Assembly (NCBI GenBank): GCA_964394445.1
Contig: CAYMXO010000055.1
Coordinates: 1 to 11,019 of the forward strand
DNA length: 11,019 nucleotides
Direction: 5' to 3'
Source: Thiopseudomonas sp964394445
GTDB lineage: Bacteria; Pseudomonadota; Gammaproteobacteria; Pseudomonadales; Pseudomonadaceae
Shown: piece after piece, positions 1 through 6,951 of the stretch
Position numbering within the stretch: position 1 is the first letter of the stretch
Layout of the letters: the number at the start of each line of letters is the position of its first letter
Notes under the pieces: generated by a model
What the model was told of the DNA's origin: nothing
What the model saw: the letters and a program-made list of their open reading frames with translations, nothing else
Databases searched by the model: none
Translations under genes and position numbers: made by a program

Positions 1-161
1 GTCTGAAACTGGCAAAACCAAGGGAGACGCTGAATAAAGCCGGGGGAAACGTCAAAGTTGGGAAAACAACAGGAAAGTACAGTTGACAGACAATTCAGTG
101 ACCAGTGCTGAGGGGCATTTGAAAGAGCTTTATTGGTTGCGCAAGTAACGTCCAGTGCTTT

Positions 162-875
162 TTACTGTTGCTCCAGCCTGGCCTGCATGTCGGCCGGTGA
201 CAGGTGGCGCACATCCTGGCCGCTGACCAGATACACCACTTGTTCGCACAGATTGCCGCTGTGATCACCGATGCGCTCCAGCGCACGAAATACCGACATC
301 AGTTTCAGCACACGGGTAATCGAACGCGGATCTTCCATCATGAAGGTTACCAGTGAGCGCATGGCGCTGTGATATTCGGCATCGACATCATCATCGGCTA
401 CCGCCACCGCTACCGCCTTGTGGGCATCGAAACGGGCGAAGGCGTCCAGCGCGTCATGCAGCATGGTTTTTACCCGCTCGCCCAGATGCCGCACTTCGAC
501 CTGACCGATTGCCAAGCTGCCTTCCTCGTTGAGCTGGGTACCAAGCCTGGCAATTTTGGCCGCCTTGTCACCCATGCGTTCCAGGTCGGCCACGCACTTG
601 GAGATGGCAATGATGGTGCGCAGGTCGATCGCGGCCGGTTGGCGCAGTGCCAATACCCGGGCGCATTCTTCATCGATATGCTTTTCCAGGTCATCGACTT
701 CCTGTTCGACCTGTTGCACCTGTTGCGCCAGGGCACTGTCAGCCTGTAAAAAAGATTCCAGCGCGTCGCTGACCTGTTGCTCCACCAGTCCGCCCATGCG
801 TAGCAGGTCGCTGCGAATGGCTTCCATCTCCTGATTGAACTGGCTTGAGCTGTGTTTGCCCAGATTGAATACCAT
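162..875 (-). CDS. phoU: Phosphate signalling/transport accessory protein PhoU
   Basis: PhoU is a cytoplasmic helical protein that couples the state of the PstSCAB transporter to the PhoR/PhoB two-component system and restrains phosphate uptake when phosphate is plentiful. The 237-residue product has the usual family length and two PhoU repeats. Each repeat carries the metal-binding E/DxxxD-type signature: DLERMGDKAAKI at about residues 97-108 and ALERIGDHSGNL at about 198-209. The ATG start has an AGGAA ribosome binding site at 884-888. It is the last gene of the pst operon, 38 bases after pstB, and ends in TAA. No terminator-like hairpin is visible in the 161 bases beyond it. The assignment is firm from both sequence and position. 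Confidence 0.96.
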   Translation of the reverse strand: MVFNLGKHSSSQFNQEMEAIRSDLLRMGGLVEQQVSDALESFLQADSALAQQVQQVEQEVDDLEKHIDEECARVLALRQPAAIDLRTIIAISKCVADLERMGDKAAKIARLGTQLNEEGSLAIGQVEVRHLGERVKTMLHDALDAFARFDAHKAVAVAVADDDVDAEYHSAMRSLVTFMMEDPRSITRVLKLMSVFRALERIGDHSGNLCEQVVYLVSGQDVRHLSPADMQARLEQQ

Positions 876-913
876 GATTGTTCTTCCTGTTGTCTAAGGG
901 GGCAAAGGCTTGC

Positions 914-1714
914 TTAGCCGAAGCGCCCGGTAATGTAAGCTTCGGTCAGGGCATTTTGCGGATGGGTGAATACCTTGTCGGTGGCGTTCACCTCAATCAG
1001 CTCGCCCAGGTGAAAATACGCGGTGCGGTCGGATACCCGCGCTGCCTGTTGCATCGAGTGAGTGACAATGGCGATGGTATATTGCTGTGACAGCTCGGCA
1101 ATCAGCTCTTCCACCTTGGCCGTGGCAATAGGATCAAGTGCCGAGCAGGGTTCGTCCATCAGGATCACCTCGGGGCTGACGGCAATGGCGCGGGCGATGC
1201 ACAGCCGCTGCTGCTGGCCGCCCGACAGGCCGGTGCCGGGGGCGTGCAGGCGGTCCTTGACCTCATCCCATAGTCCGGCGCGGCGCAGGCTGTCCTCGAC
1301 CCGGTCATCCAGGTCACCACGACCCCGCGCCAGTCCGTGAATGCGCGGACCATAAGCCACATTGTCATAGATTGACTTGGGGAAGGGGTTGGGCTTCTGG
1401 AACACCATGCCGACCCGTGCCCGCAACATCACCACGTCCATGTCAGGGGCGTGGATATCCTCACCGTCGAGCAAAATACGGCCTTCCAGCCGGCAGCCCT
1501 CGATGGTGTCGTTCATGCGGTTGAAGCTGCGCAGGAAAGTGGACTTGCCACAGCCGGACGGGCCGATGAAGGCAATTACTTCATGTTCCATCAGCTCCAG
1601 GTTGATGCCCTTGATGGCCTGGTGCTCGCCATAAAATACGCGCACGTTTTGCGCCTGCATCTTGGCGCGGGGTGCTTGCAGCCCGGCCGGTTGGGTGTTT
1701 TGTGTGGTATTCAC
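914..1714 (-). CDS. pstB: Phosphate ABC transporter ATP-binding protein PstB
   Basis: This is the cytoplasmic ATPase that powers phosphate import through PstC/PstA. The 266 residues (GTG start) carry every ABC landmark: Walker A GPSGCGKST at 51-59, Q-loop Gln106, signature LSGGQQQR at 163-170, Walker B VILMDEP at 183-189 with catalytic Glu188, and the H-loop His219 in THSMQQAAR. The MDEPCSALDP wording is typical of PstB rather than other ABC ATPases. I chose the GTG at 1714 because a GGAG lies 8 bases upstream and it follows the pstA stop by 4 bases. An in-frame ATG at 1768 would overlap pstA by 50 bases and add 18 residues unlike the family. Tight spacing implies translational coupling with pstA. 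Confidence 0.95.
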   Translation of the reverse strand: MNTTQNTQPAGLQAPRAKMQAQNVRVFYGEHQAIKGINLELMEHEVIAFIGPSGCGKSTFLRSFNRMNDTIEGCRLEGRILLDGEDIHAPDMDVVMLRARVGMVFQKPNPFPKSIYDNVAYGPRIHGLARGRGDLDDRVEDSLRRAGLWDEVKDRLHAPGTGLSGGQQQRLCIARAIAVSPEVILMDEPCSALDPIATAKVEELIAELSQQYTIAIVTHSMQQAARVSDRTAYFHLGELIEVNATDKVFTHPQNALTEAYITGRFG

Positions 1715-1718
1715 CGGA

Positions 1719-3086
1719 TTAGCTCCATTTGTTTTCCAGGCGTTTGCGCAGATAGATGGCAACCGCATTCAGACTAATCATCAGGCTCAGCAGCACGATG
1801 ATGGCCGCTGCTGTACGTGCTTCGAAGAAATTGCGCAACTCGTGCCCCTGCCACAGGAAGATCTGTACCGACAGGGCGCTGGACTGGTCCAGCGGCGAGG
1901 TCGGCACATTGGCGACAAAGGCGTTCATGCCGATCAGCAGCAGCGGTGCGGTTTCGCCCAGTGATTGTGCCACGGCGAGAATTGCGCCGGTTAGCACACC
2001 CGGCAGGGCCAGTGGCAACACATGGTGAAATACCGCCTGGGTGCGGGATGCCCCCATGGCCAGTGCCGCCTGGCGGATTGAGCCGGGCACTGCTTGCAGG
2101 GCCGCGCGGGTGGCAATGATCACTGTTGGCAGCGCCATCAGGCTCAGTACCAGACCGCCCACCAGAGGCGCGGACATGGGCAGGCGGAACCAGTTGATGA
2201 ACAGTGCCGCGCCGAGCAGGCCGAACACGATGGAGGGTACGGCAGCCAAATTGTTGATGTTGACCTCAATCAGGTCAACCCAGCGGTTCTTGGGTGCAAA
2301 TTCTTCTAGGTAGATTGCCGCGCCAACGCCGACCGGTACTGCTACCAGCAGTACAACCGCCAGCATGTACAGCGAGCCGACAAAGGCTCCGAGCAAGCCT
2401 GCAGATGCTGGTGAGCTGCGTGAATCGGCATGGCCAAACAGGGCGCTGGCAAATTTGAGCTTGATATGACCATCCGCTTGTAACTGGTCGGCCAGTGCCC
2501 GTACTGGTGCCGCCAGTTGTTGCTGGGCATCGGGCAGGTTGCGATCAATATTGCCGCGCAGCCAGACATCGACATTGGCATCGGCCAGCAGGCTCAGCTC
2601 AAGAGTCTGGCCAAGCAGGCCGGGATCAGCGACAAACATCTCCCGTAGTTGATGCTGCACGGCACGGGTAAACAGCGCCTGGGCATGACGTGGTTGAATG
2701 TGCTGCTCTGGGTAGAGCTGCTGTACGCCCTGCGTTAGCAAGCGCTGCCAGTTGCTGCGTGCTAGCTGCCCTTGCCATTCCAGCTGGCGGCGCTGGAACT
2801 GGGCGGATGATTCGTTGGCTAGCCATTGCGGGGCGCTATCCGCCCTGATGATGTCCGGATCAAAATAAACCGGCAGTTGAATGCTGGACTGCCAGAATGC
2901 CGGCAGGCCACGCTGCAGGATGCTGCCAAACAGCAGCAGCACGCAAGCCAGCGCCAGCCCGACCGATACTACGCCAGCGATGCGAAAGCGGCGCTCGCGG
3001 GCGTGGCGGCGGCGCAGGGTTTTGGCCAGCCGGCTGCGTACCATGTCGCGCTCGCTCAGGCCGTTGCTCAGGGATTGCTTAATCAT
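1719..3086 (-). CDS. pstA: Phosphate ABC transporter permease PstA (long form)
   Basis: This is one of the two inner-membrane permease subunits of the phosphate importer. The 455-residue product begins with a basic cytoplasmic tail (about 1-35, rich in Arg) and a first membrane helix at about 36-57. A large hydrophilic region, probably periplasmic, follows at about 58-230. The permease domain at about 235-448 has the ATPase-coupling EAA-type loop (RQAALAMGASRTQAVFHHVLP, from about 338) and SLGETAP. The extra N-terminal domain matches what I know as DUF3333 in long proteobacterial PstA proteins; E. coli PstA is far shorter. The ATG at 3086 has GGAG only 4 bases upstream and overlaps the end of pstC by 8 bases, so coupling to pstC translation is likely. 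A further in-frame ATG at 3113 has no ribosome binding site. Confidence 0.94.
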   Translation of the reverse strand: MIKQSLSNGLSERDMVRSRLAKTLRRRHARERRFRIAGVVSVGLALACVLLLFGSILQRGLPAFWQSSIQLPVYFDPDIIRADSAPQWLANESSAQFQRRQLEWQGQLARSNWQRLLTQGVQQLYPEQHIQPRHAQALFTRAVQHQLREMFVADPGLLGQTLELSLLADANVDVWLRGNIDRNLPDAQQQLAAPVRALADQLQADGHIKLKFASALFGHADSRSSPASAGLLGAFVGSLYMLAVVLLVAVPVGVGAAIYLEEFAPKNRWVDLIEVNINNLAAVPSIVFGLLGAALFINWFRLPMSAPLVGGLVLSLMALPTVIIATRAALQAVPGSIRQAALAMGASRTQAVFHHVLPLALPGVLTGAILAVAQSLGETAPLLLIGMNAFVANVPTSPLDQSSALSVQIFLWQGHELRNFFEARTAAAIIVLLSLMISLNAVAIYLRKRLENKWS

Positions 3087-4446
3087 AGTGCTCCCGGTAC
3101 TTGCGTACCACATAGAGGGCGATCACGTTTAGCGCCAGGGTGATGACGAACAGGGTCAGGCCCAGCGCAAAGGCCACCAGCGACTGCGGGCCAGCAAAGT
3201 CGGTATCGCCGGTGAGCTGGTTGATGATGCTGACCGTCACGGTAGAAATGGCTTCCAGCGGGTTGACGTGCAATTGTGGACTATTGCCGGCGGCCAGTAC
3301 CACGATCATGGTTTCGCCAATCGCACGGCTGAACGCCAGCAAAAAAGCACCGACAATTCCGGGCAGGGCGGCGGGCAATACTACCTGGCGAATACACTCC
3401 GAGCGGGTCGCACCCAGGCCCAGTGCGCCATCGCGCAGCGCCTGGGGGACGCGGGTGATGATGTCGTCCGACAGCGACGAGACAAAAGGAATGATCATCA
3501 GTCCCATCACCACGCCAGCGGTCAGGGCGCTGGTGGCGCGTATCTGGATGCCGAGCAGTTCGCCAGCCGCGGCAAAGAACGGCCCGACCGCCATCAGGGC
3601 GAAGATGCCGTACACGATGGTCGGAATGCCGGCGAGAATCTCGATTACCGGCTTGGCCATGTCACGAAACCAGGCAGGTGCGTATTCGGCCATGTAGATG
3701 GCGGTCATCAGCCCCAGCGGGATTGCCACCAGCATGGCAATCAGGCTGACCATTAGTGTGCCCCACAGCAGCGGCAGCAGGCCGTATTCGCCATGGGCGT
3801 TGCCGGTACTGCTGAAGGCAGGGTTCCACCGGGTACCGAAAAAGAACTCGGATGGCTGGATGAAACTGAAGAAGTTGAAGGCTTCGCTGACCATCGACAG
3901 CACTATACCGAGAGTGGTCAGTACCGCGACTGCCGAGCAGCCCAGTAACAGGGTACGCACCATGCGCTCGACCTGATGCCGCGCCTTGAAAGTTGCGCTC
4001 ATGCGCCGTGCCGCCCAGATCAGCCCGCCAGCACTGGCCAGCGCGACCAGTGCGGTTTTACCCAGTGCGGCCCAGGTTTGCAACTGGCCGAGTTGTTGGG
4101 CTGCTGCCAGCTCCAGGGCGGACGCATTGTCAGCTCCGCCAGCCAGCTCCTGCAGGCGGCGCATCAGGATCACGCTGGCAGTTTCCGTTGGCCCGTCAAG
4201 CAGCTCGGGCCAGCTGGCCAGCAGCCAGCTACGGATTAACAGCGGCTCCAGTGCGGACCACAGCAGCAACACCAGCAGACCAGGTGCACCGCAGCAAATC
4301 GCCAGCCAGGCTGCGTGATACACAGGCCTAGAGTGAATCTGTTCCCGCGTCAGTGACCGGCCCTGCCGTGTACTGCGCAATAGGCCGAACTGGTAAGCCA
4401 GCGCCGTGACCGCTAGCAGGATGATTGCCAGCATTGTGCTATTCAT
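3079..4446 (-). CDS. pstC: Phosphate ABC transporter permease PstC (long form)
   Basis: This is the second permease subunit, partner of PstA. It has 455 residues. An N-terminal part with membrane helices at about 4-22 and 47-69 and further hydrophobic segments near 130-146 and 165-187 precedes the transport domain at about 226-446. The N-terminal extension resembles the DUF3708 region of long PstC proteins. The permease domain contains NPAFSSTG and GLLPLLWGTL, then the EAA-type loop (RDGALGLGATRSECIRQVVLP, from about 338) and the RAIGETM motif shared by PstC proteins. The start ATG has only a weak GAGAAA-like ribosome binding site. It is separated from pstS by 129 bases that hold a long inverted repeat, which may lower permease expression relative to PstS. 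Confidence 0.94.
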   Translation of the reverse strand: MNSTMLAIILLAVTALAYQFGLLRSTRQGRSLTREQIHSRPVYHAAWLAICCGAPGLLVLLLWSALEPLLIRSWLLASWPELLDGPTETASVILMRRLQELAGGADNASALELAAAQQLGQLQTWAALGKTALVALASAGGLIWAARRMSATFKARHQVERMVRTLLLGCSAVAVLTTLGIVLSMVSEAFNFFSFIQPSEFFFGTRWNPAFSSTGNAHGEYGLLPLLWGTLMVSLIAMLVAIPLGLMTAIYMAEYAPAWFRDMAKPVIEILAGIPTIVYGIFALMAVGPFFAAAGELLGIQIRATSALTAGVVMGLMIIPFVSSLSDDIITRVPQALRDGALGLGATRSECIRQVVLPAALPGIVGAFLLAFSRAIGETMIVVLAAGNSPQLHVNPLEAISTVTVSIINQLTGDTDFAGPQSLVAFALGLTLFVITLALNVIALYVVRKYREHYD

Positions 4447-4496
4447 TCGGGCTTTCTCTTTCTTTTTGCGTCAAGGAGCAAGTGCATGCGGATGGG

Positions 4497-4567
4497 GTGC
4501 ACAGGTTTTGCAGTGCTGGCCTTCCGTTGATGCAAAGGATCATGTTGCTATATGCAAACCTGTGTAC
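4497..4567 (-). repeat. Imperfect inverted repeat in the pstS-pstC gap
   Basis: CACAGGTTTTGCA (4500-4512) faces TGCAAACCTGTG (4553-4564) across a 40-base loop. The only interruption is one bulged T, and the stem extends outward through 4497-4499 and 4565-4567 with a G-U pair. In the pst mRNA this would be a stem of about 15 pairs directly after the pstS stop. No T-tract follows, so it does not look like a plain intrinsic terminator. By analogy with other binding-protein transporter operons it may stabilise the pstS message or be a processing point. That role is inference. Confidence 0.7.
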
Positions 4568-4575
4568 TTGACGGG

Positions 4576-5601
4576 TCAACGAACTGCCTTGCGATGCTTG
4601 AAGCTGTCCAGGACTTCCGTCCGCTCGTCGTCGCCCAGCGGAATCAGGCCAGCTTCTTCCAGCGGGCTGCCGTAACCGGAGACGGCATCCGCCAGGAAGT
4701 ACTCGACAAAGTCGGCCAGGCCGGGTACTGCATCAAGGTGCTCGCCTTTAACGTAGAAAAACAGCGGGCGTGATACCGGGTAGGAGCCATCGCCGACACT
4801 GTCCAGGCTGGGCACCACGCCGTCAATGCTGGCTACCTGCAGGCGGTCACGGTTTTGCTCGTAGAAGTTCAGGCCGAACACACCGACTGCTTCCGGCTGA
4901 ACCTGCAGGCGAGTCAGGGTTTCGGTGTAGTCACCGGCCACTTCGATGACCCGGCCATCGTTGCGCACCTTGGTGCAAAAGCCGGCCTGCTCCTCCGCGC
5001 TCAACGTTTGCGGGATACCGGCGCTCTGGCAGCCGCGCTTGAGCAGTGTTTCCTCGAATACCTCGCGAGTACCGTGGTTGGCGGCCGGAATCACCAGTAC
5101 GATGTCCTGATCGGGCAGTGCCGGATCAATCTGTGACCACTGGGTGTACGGGTTGTCCACCGGCTGGCCGTCGCGAATCACCTTGGCGGCGGTAGCGGCA
5201 AAGACATGTTCGGCATTCAGGGCAAAGCCAGCCTGGTCGGCACGGGAGGCAAACACGATGCCGTCATAGCCCAGCCGCACTTCCAGGATTTGTTTGACGT
5301 TACGTTCGTTACAGGCCTGTATCTCGCTATCTTTGATCGGGCGTGAGGCACTGGCAATATCCAGGGTATTCATGCCCAGACCCTGGCAGAATTGGCGCAG
5401 GCCGCCACCGGTACCGCCGGAGCCGACCACCGGAGTGCGGTACTGGCTGAAGGCATGACCGAACTCTTCGGCGGCAATGCTGGAAAACGGCAGAATTGTC
5501 GAAGAGCCAGCAATCTGGATGGTATCGCGCGCCATGGCAGGCAGGCTGGTAGAAAGTGCTGCGGCTATAGTTAACGCGGTCAACGATGTGTTGATAGTCA
5601 T
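4576..5601 (-). CDS. pstS: Periplasmic phosphate-binding protein PstS
   Basis: This is the periplasmic receptor that delivers phosphate to PstC/PstA. The 341-residue precursor has a Sec signal peptide (about 1-24) with a likely cut after PAMA, giving RDTIQIAGSST. Phosphate-site motifs of the PstS family are visible: GSSTILPFS at 32-40, GSGGTGGGLRQF at 60-71, SRPI at 86-89 and NHGTREVFEE at 175-184. It is not the Pseudomonas aeruginosa PAO1 type of PstS as I recall that sequence, but the longer PstS-family form. The ATG at 5601 is preferred: AGAGGA at 5610-5615 lies 8 bases upstream. A GTG directly before it (5604) would leave only 5 bases. It is first in the operon and has a Pho box upstream. 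Confidence 0.94.
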   Translation of the reverse strand: MTINTSLTALTIAAALSTSLPAMARDTIQIAGSSTILPFSSIAAEEFGHAFSQYRTPVVGSGGTGGGLRQFCQGLGMNTLDIASASRPIKDSEIQACNERNVKQILEVRLGYDGIVFASRADQAGFALNAEHVFAATAAKVIRDGQPVDNPYTQWSQIDPALPDQDIVLVIPAANHGTREVFEETLLKRGCQSAGIPQTLSAEEQAGFCTKVRNDGRVIEVAGDYTETLTRLQVQPEAVGVFGLNFYEQNRDRLQVASIDGVVPSLDSVGDGSYPVSRPLFFYVKGEHLDAVPGLADFVEYFLADAVSGYGSPLEEAGLIPLGDDERTEVLDSFKHRKAVR

Positions 5602-5658
5602 CACGTCTATCCTCTTGGTTGCGAGTAACCGGACAGGTCCGGAAATTGATGCTGCTGC

Positions 5659-5692
5659 AGTATCTACAACTATTGTTACAAACGTATGACAA
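5659..5692 (-). promoter_or_regulatory. Pho box and -10 of the pst operon
   Basis: On the minus strand TTGTCATACGTTTGTAAC (5692-5675) matches the PhoB consensus CTGTCAT-N4-CTGTCAC: 6/7 in the first repeat and 5/7 in the second, with the correct 11-base period. Ten bases further on is GATACT (5664-5659), a 4/6 match to the -10 element. That is the usual layout of PhoB-activated promoters, where the Pho box replaces the -35. Transcription would start near 5652, leaving a leader of about 50 bases before pstS. Activation under phosphate starvation is inferred from known PhoB biology. Confidence 0.75.
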
Positions 5693-5715
5693 AGTGAATG
5701 ATGGGTCAGTTTTTC

Positions 5716-5740
5716 GTGACAGAATTTTTGCAGTTGTCAC
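5716..5740. repeat. GTGACA-N13-TGTCAC dyad in the pst/fbp divergent region
   Basis: Perfect 6-base inverted arms lie at 5716-5721 (GTGACA) and 5735-5740 (TGTCAC), centred on 5728. The right arm overlaps the candidate fbpA -35 element. Each arm also reads as a single PhoB-like heptamer on its own strand (CTGTCAC on minus, TTGTCAC on plus), but neither has a partner at the 11-base period. It could be an operator for another regulator or isolated PhoB half-sites. No regulator is assigned. Confidence 0.5.
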
Positions 5741-5760
5741 CCGGCAAAAAAGCTGTTAAT
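5734..5760 (+). promoter_or_regulatory. Candidate sigma-70 promoter of the fbp operon
   Basis: TTGTCA (5734-5739, 5/6 match to the -35 consensus) and GTTAAT (5755-5760, 4/6 match to -10) are separated by 15 bases, which is shorter than ideal. A start near 5767-5770 would place the Fur box over the transcription start region, as expected for an iron-repressed promoter. Other -10 choices nearby are possible, so the exact element is uncertain. Confidence 0.35.
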
Positions 5761-5770
5761 TTTCACACCT

Positions 5771-5789
5771 GAAAACGATTCTCATTTAG
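5771..5789 (+). promoter_or_regulatory. Fur box upstream of fbpA
   Basis: GAAAACGATTCTCATTTAG matches the 19-base Fur consensus (GATAATGATAATCATTATC) at 12 of 19 positions. Its complement reads AATGAGAATCGTTTTC, a very typical pseudomonad Fur-site wording. It lies 31 bases before the fbpA start codon, between the candidate promoter and the gene. It should mediate repression by Fe2+-Fur and release under iron starvation (established for the regulator, inferred here). Confidence 0.78.
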
Positions 5790-5819
5790 ATGGTGTTTGT
5801 TACCTACTGGAGTATTTCC

Positions 5820-6869
5820 ATGCGTCAATCATGCGCGTCACCTTTTCGCGGTTTGCTAAGCGGTTTTGCCCTGGCCCTGGGGTGTCTTTCAGTTGGCACG
5901 GCCATGGCTGATAGCCCCGAGGTCAACTTGTACACGACCCGTGAGCCAGGCTTGATCATTCCGCTGCTGGATGCCTTTACTGCCGAGACCGAGATCAAGG
6001 TCAATACGGTGTTCGTCAAGGATGGCCTGATCGAGCGGGTCAAGGCCGAGGGTGCACGTTCGCCAGCGGACCTGCTGATGACCGTGGACATCGGCAATCT
6101 GCTGGACCTGGTAGAAGCCGGTATCACTCAGCCGGTGGAGTCGACTGTGTTGCAGGAGGCGATTCCGGCCAATCTGCGCGGTGTGGATAACCAGTGGTTT
6201 GCTCTATCGATGCGTGACCGTGTCGCCTATGTGGCGAAAGAAATTGACGATGTCACCGCACTGAACTATGAAGACTTCGCCGATGCCAAGTGGAAAAACA
6301 AAGTCTGCATCCGTTCCGGGCAGCATCCGTACAACACCGCAATGATTGCCGCGATGATTGCCCATAGCGGTGCCGAGGCAGCCGAGCAGTGGCTGCGCGA
6401 TGTCAAGGCCAACCTCGGCCGCAAGGCGACTGGTGGTGATCGTGACGTGGCCCGTGACATTCTTGGTGGCATCTGTGATGTCGGTATTGCTAACGCCTAT
6501 TATGTGGGCCGCATGAAAAATGCCGAGCCGGGTAGCGACGACCATGCCTGGGGTGAAGCGATCCGTGTGGTGCGTCCAACTTTTTCCCAAGGCGACGGTA
6601 CCCATGTGAATATCTCCGGTGCTGCGCTGGCCTTGCATGCGCCCAACAAGGCCAGCGCGGTCCAGCTGCTGGAATACCTGGTATCGGATGAAGCACAAAG
6701 CCTGTATGCCAAGGCCAACTACGAATATCCGGTCAAGGCCGGTGTTGAGCTGGACCCGGTGGTGGCCAGTTTTGGCGAGCTGAAGGTGGATTCGTTGCCG
6801 CTGACTGAAATTGCCAAGCATCGCAAGCAGGCCAGTGAACTGGTGGACAAGGTCGGGTTTGATCACTAA
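5820..6869 (+). CDS. fbpA: Periplasmic ferric-iron-binding protein (FbpA/FutA/HitA family)
   Basis: This is the substrate-binding protein of a Fe3+ ABC importer. The precursor is 349 residues with a Sec signal peptide (about 1-30) and a probable cut after TAMA. The mature start EVNLYTTREPGLIIPLLDAF is characteristic of the family. Other family hallmarks are SPADLLMTVDIG at about 81-92, KVCIRSG, GGDRDVARDI, the C-terminal iron-coordinating Tyr-Tyr pair at 227-228 in DVGIANAYYVGRM, and NYEYPVKAGVE at about 300-310. The start at 5820 is set by GGAG at 5809-5812 with a 7-base gap and by the signal peptide; an in-frame ATG at 5790 lies within or beside the Fur box. A terminator-like hairpin follows the gene. 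Iron specificity is supported by family and by the Fur box, but metal selectivity is not proven. Confidence 0.9.
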   Translation: MRQSCASPFRGLLSGFALALGCLSVGTAMADSPEVNLYTTREPGLIIPLLDAFTAETEIKVNTVFVKDGLIERVKAEGARSPADLLMTVDIGNLLDLVEAGITQPVESTVLQEAIPANLRGVDNQWFALSMRDRVAYVAKEIDDVTALNYEDFADAKWKNKVCIRSGQHPYNTAMIAAMIAHSGAEAAEQWLRDVKANLGRKATGGDRDVARDILGGICDVGIANAYYVGRMKNAEPGSDDHAWGEAIRVVRPTFSQGDGTHVNISGAALALHAPNKASAVQLLEYLVSDEAQSLYAKANYEYPVKAGVELDPVVASFGELKVDSLPLTEIAKHRKQASELVDKVGFDH

Positions 6870-6895
6870 AGTCACCGCTTTGTCCGTCTGGCTCC

Positions 6896-6933
6896 AGAAC
6901 CGCCCGGATGTATTGCCGGGCGATTCTGTTTTT
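6896..6933 (+). terminator. Intrinsic terminator/attenuator between fbpA and fbpB
   Basis: CGCCCGG (6901-6907) pairs perfectly with CCGGGCG (6916-6922) across an 8-base loop. After one C/A mismatch the stem continues AGAA (6896-6899) with TTCT (6924-6927). Five T residues follow at 6929-6933. The structure is a strong Rho-independent terminator by sequence. It sits 27 bases after the fbpA stop and before fbpB, so it should stop most transcripts and let some read through to the permease and ATPase genes. Confidence 0.85.
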
Positions 6934-6951
6934 CACAGGTAATGTTTTTTC

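Noticed and set aside
83..88. Perfect TTGACA -35 element on the plus strand.
   Set aside because: No acceptable -10 lies 15-19 bases downstream and no gene follows on that strand.
102..159. Direct repeat CCAGTGCT at 102-109 and 152-159.
   Set aside because: Only 8 bases long and with no partner structure; chance is sufficient.
1..161. Possible end of an upstream plus-strand gene: one frame reads SETGKTKGDAE then TAA at 35-37, another stays open to TGA at 84-86.
   Set aside because: Too short to tell coding from non-coding, two frames compete, and no family can be recognised.
1714..1768. Longer PstB starting at an ATG inside pstA.
   Set aside because: It would overlap pstA by 50 bases and add non-family residues; GTG at 1714 has GGAG at the right distance.
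6204..6875. 223-codon minus-strand open frame opposite fbpA.
   Set aside because: It is a shadow of a clearly conserved plus-strand gene and shows no domain of its own.
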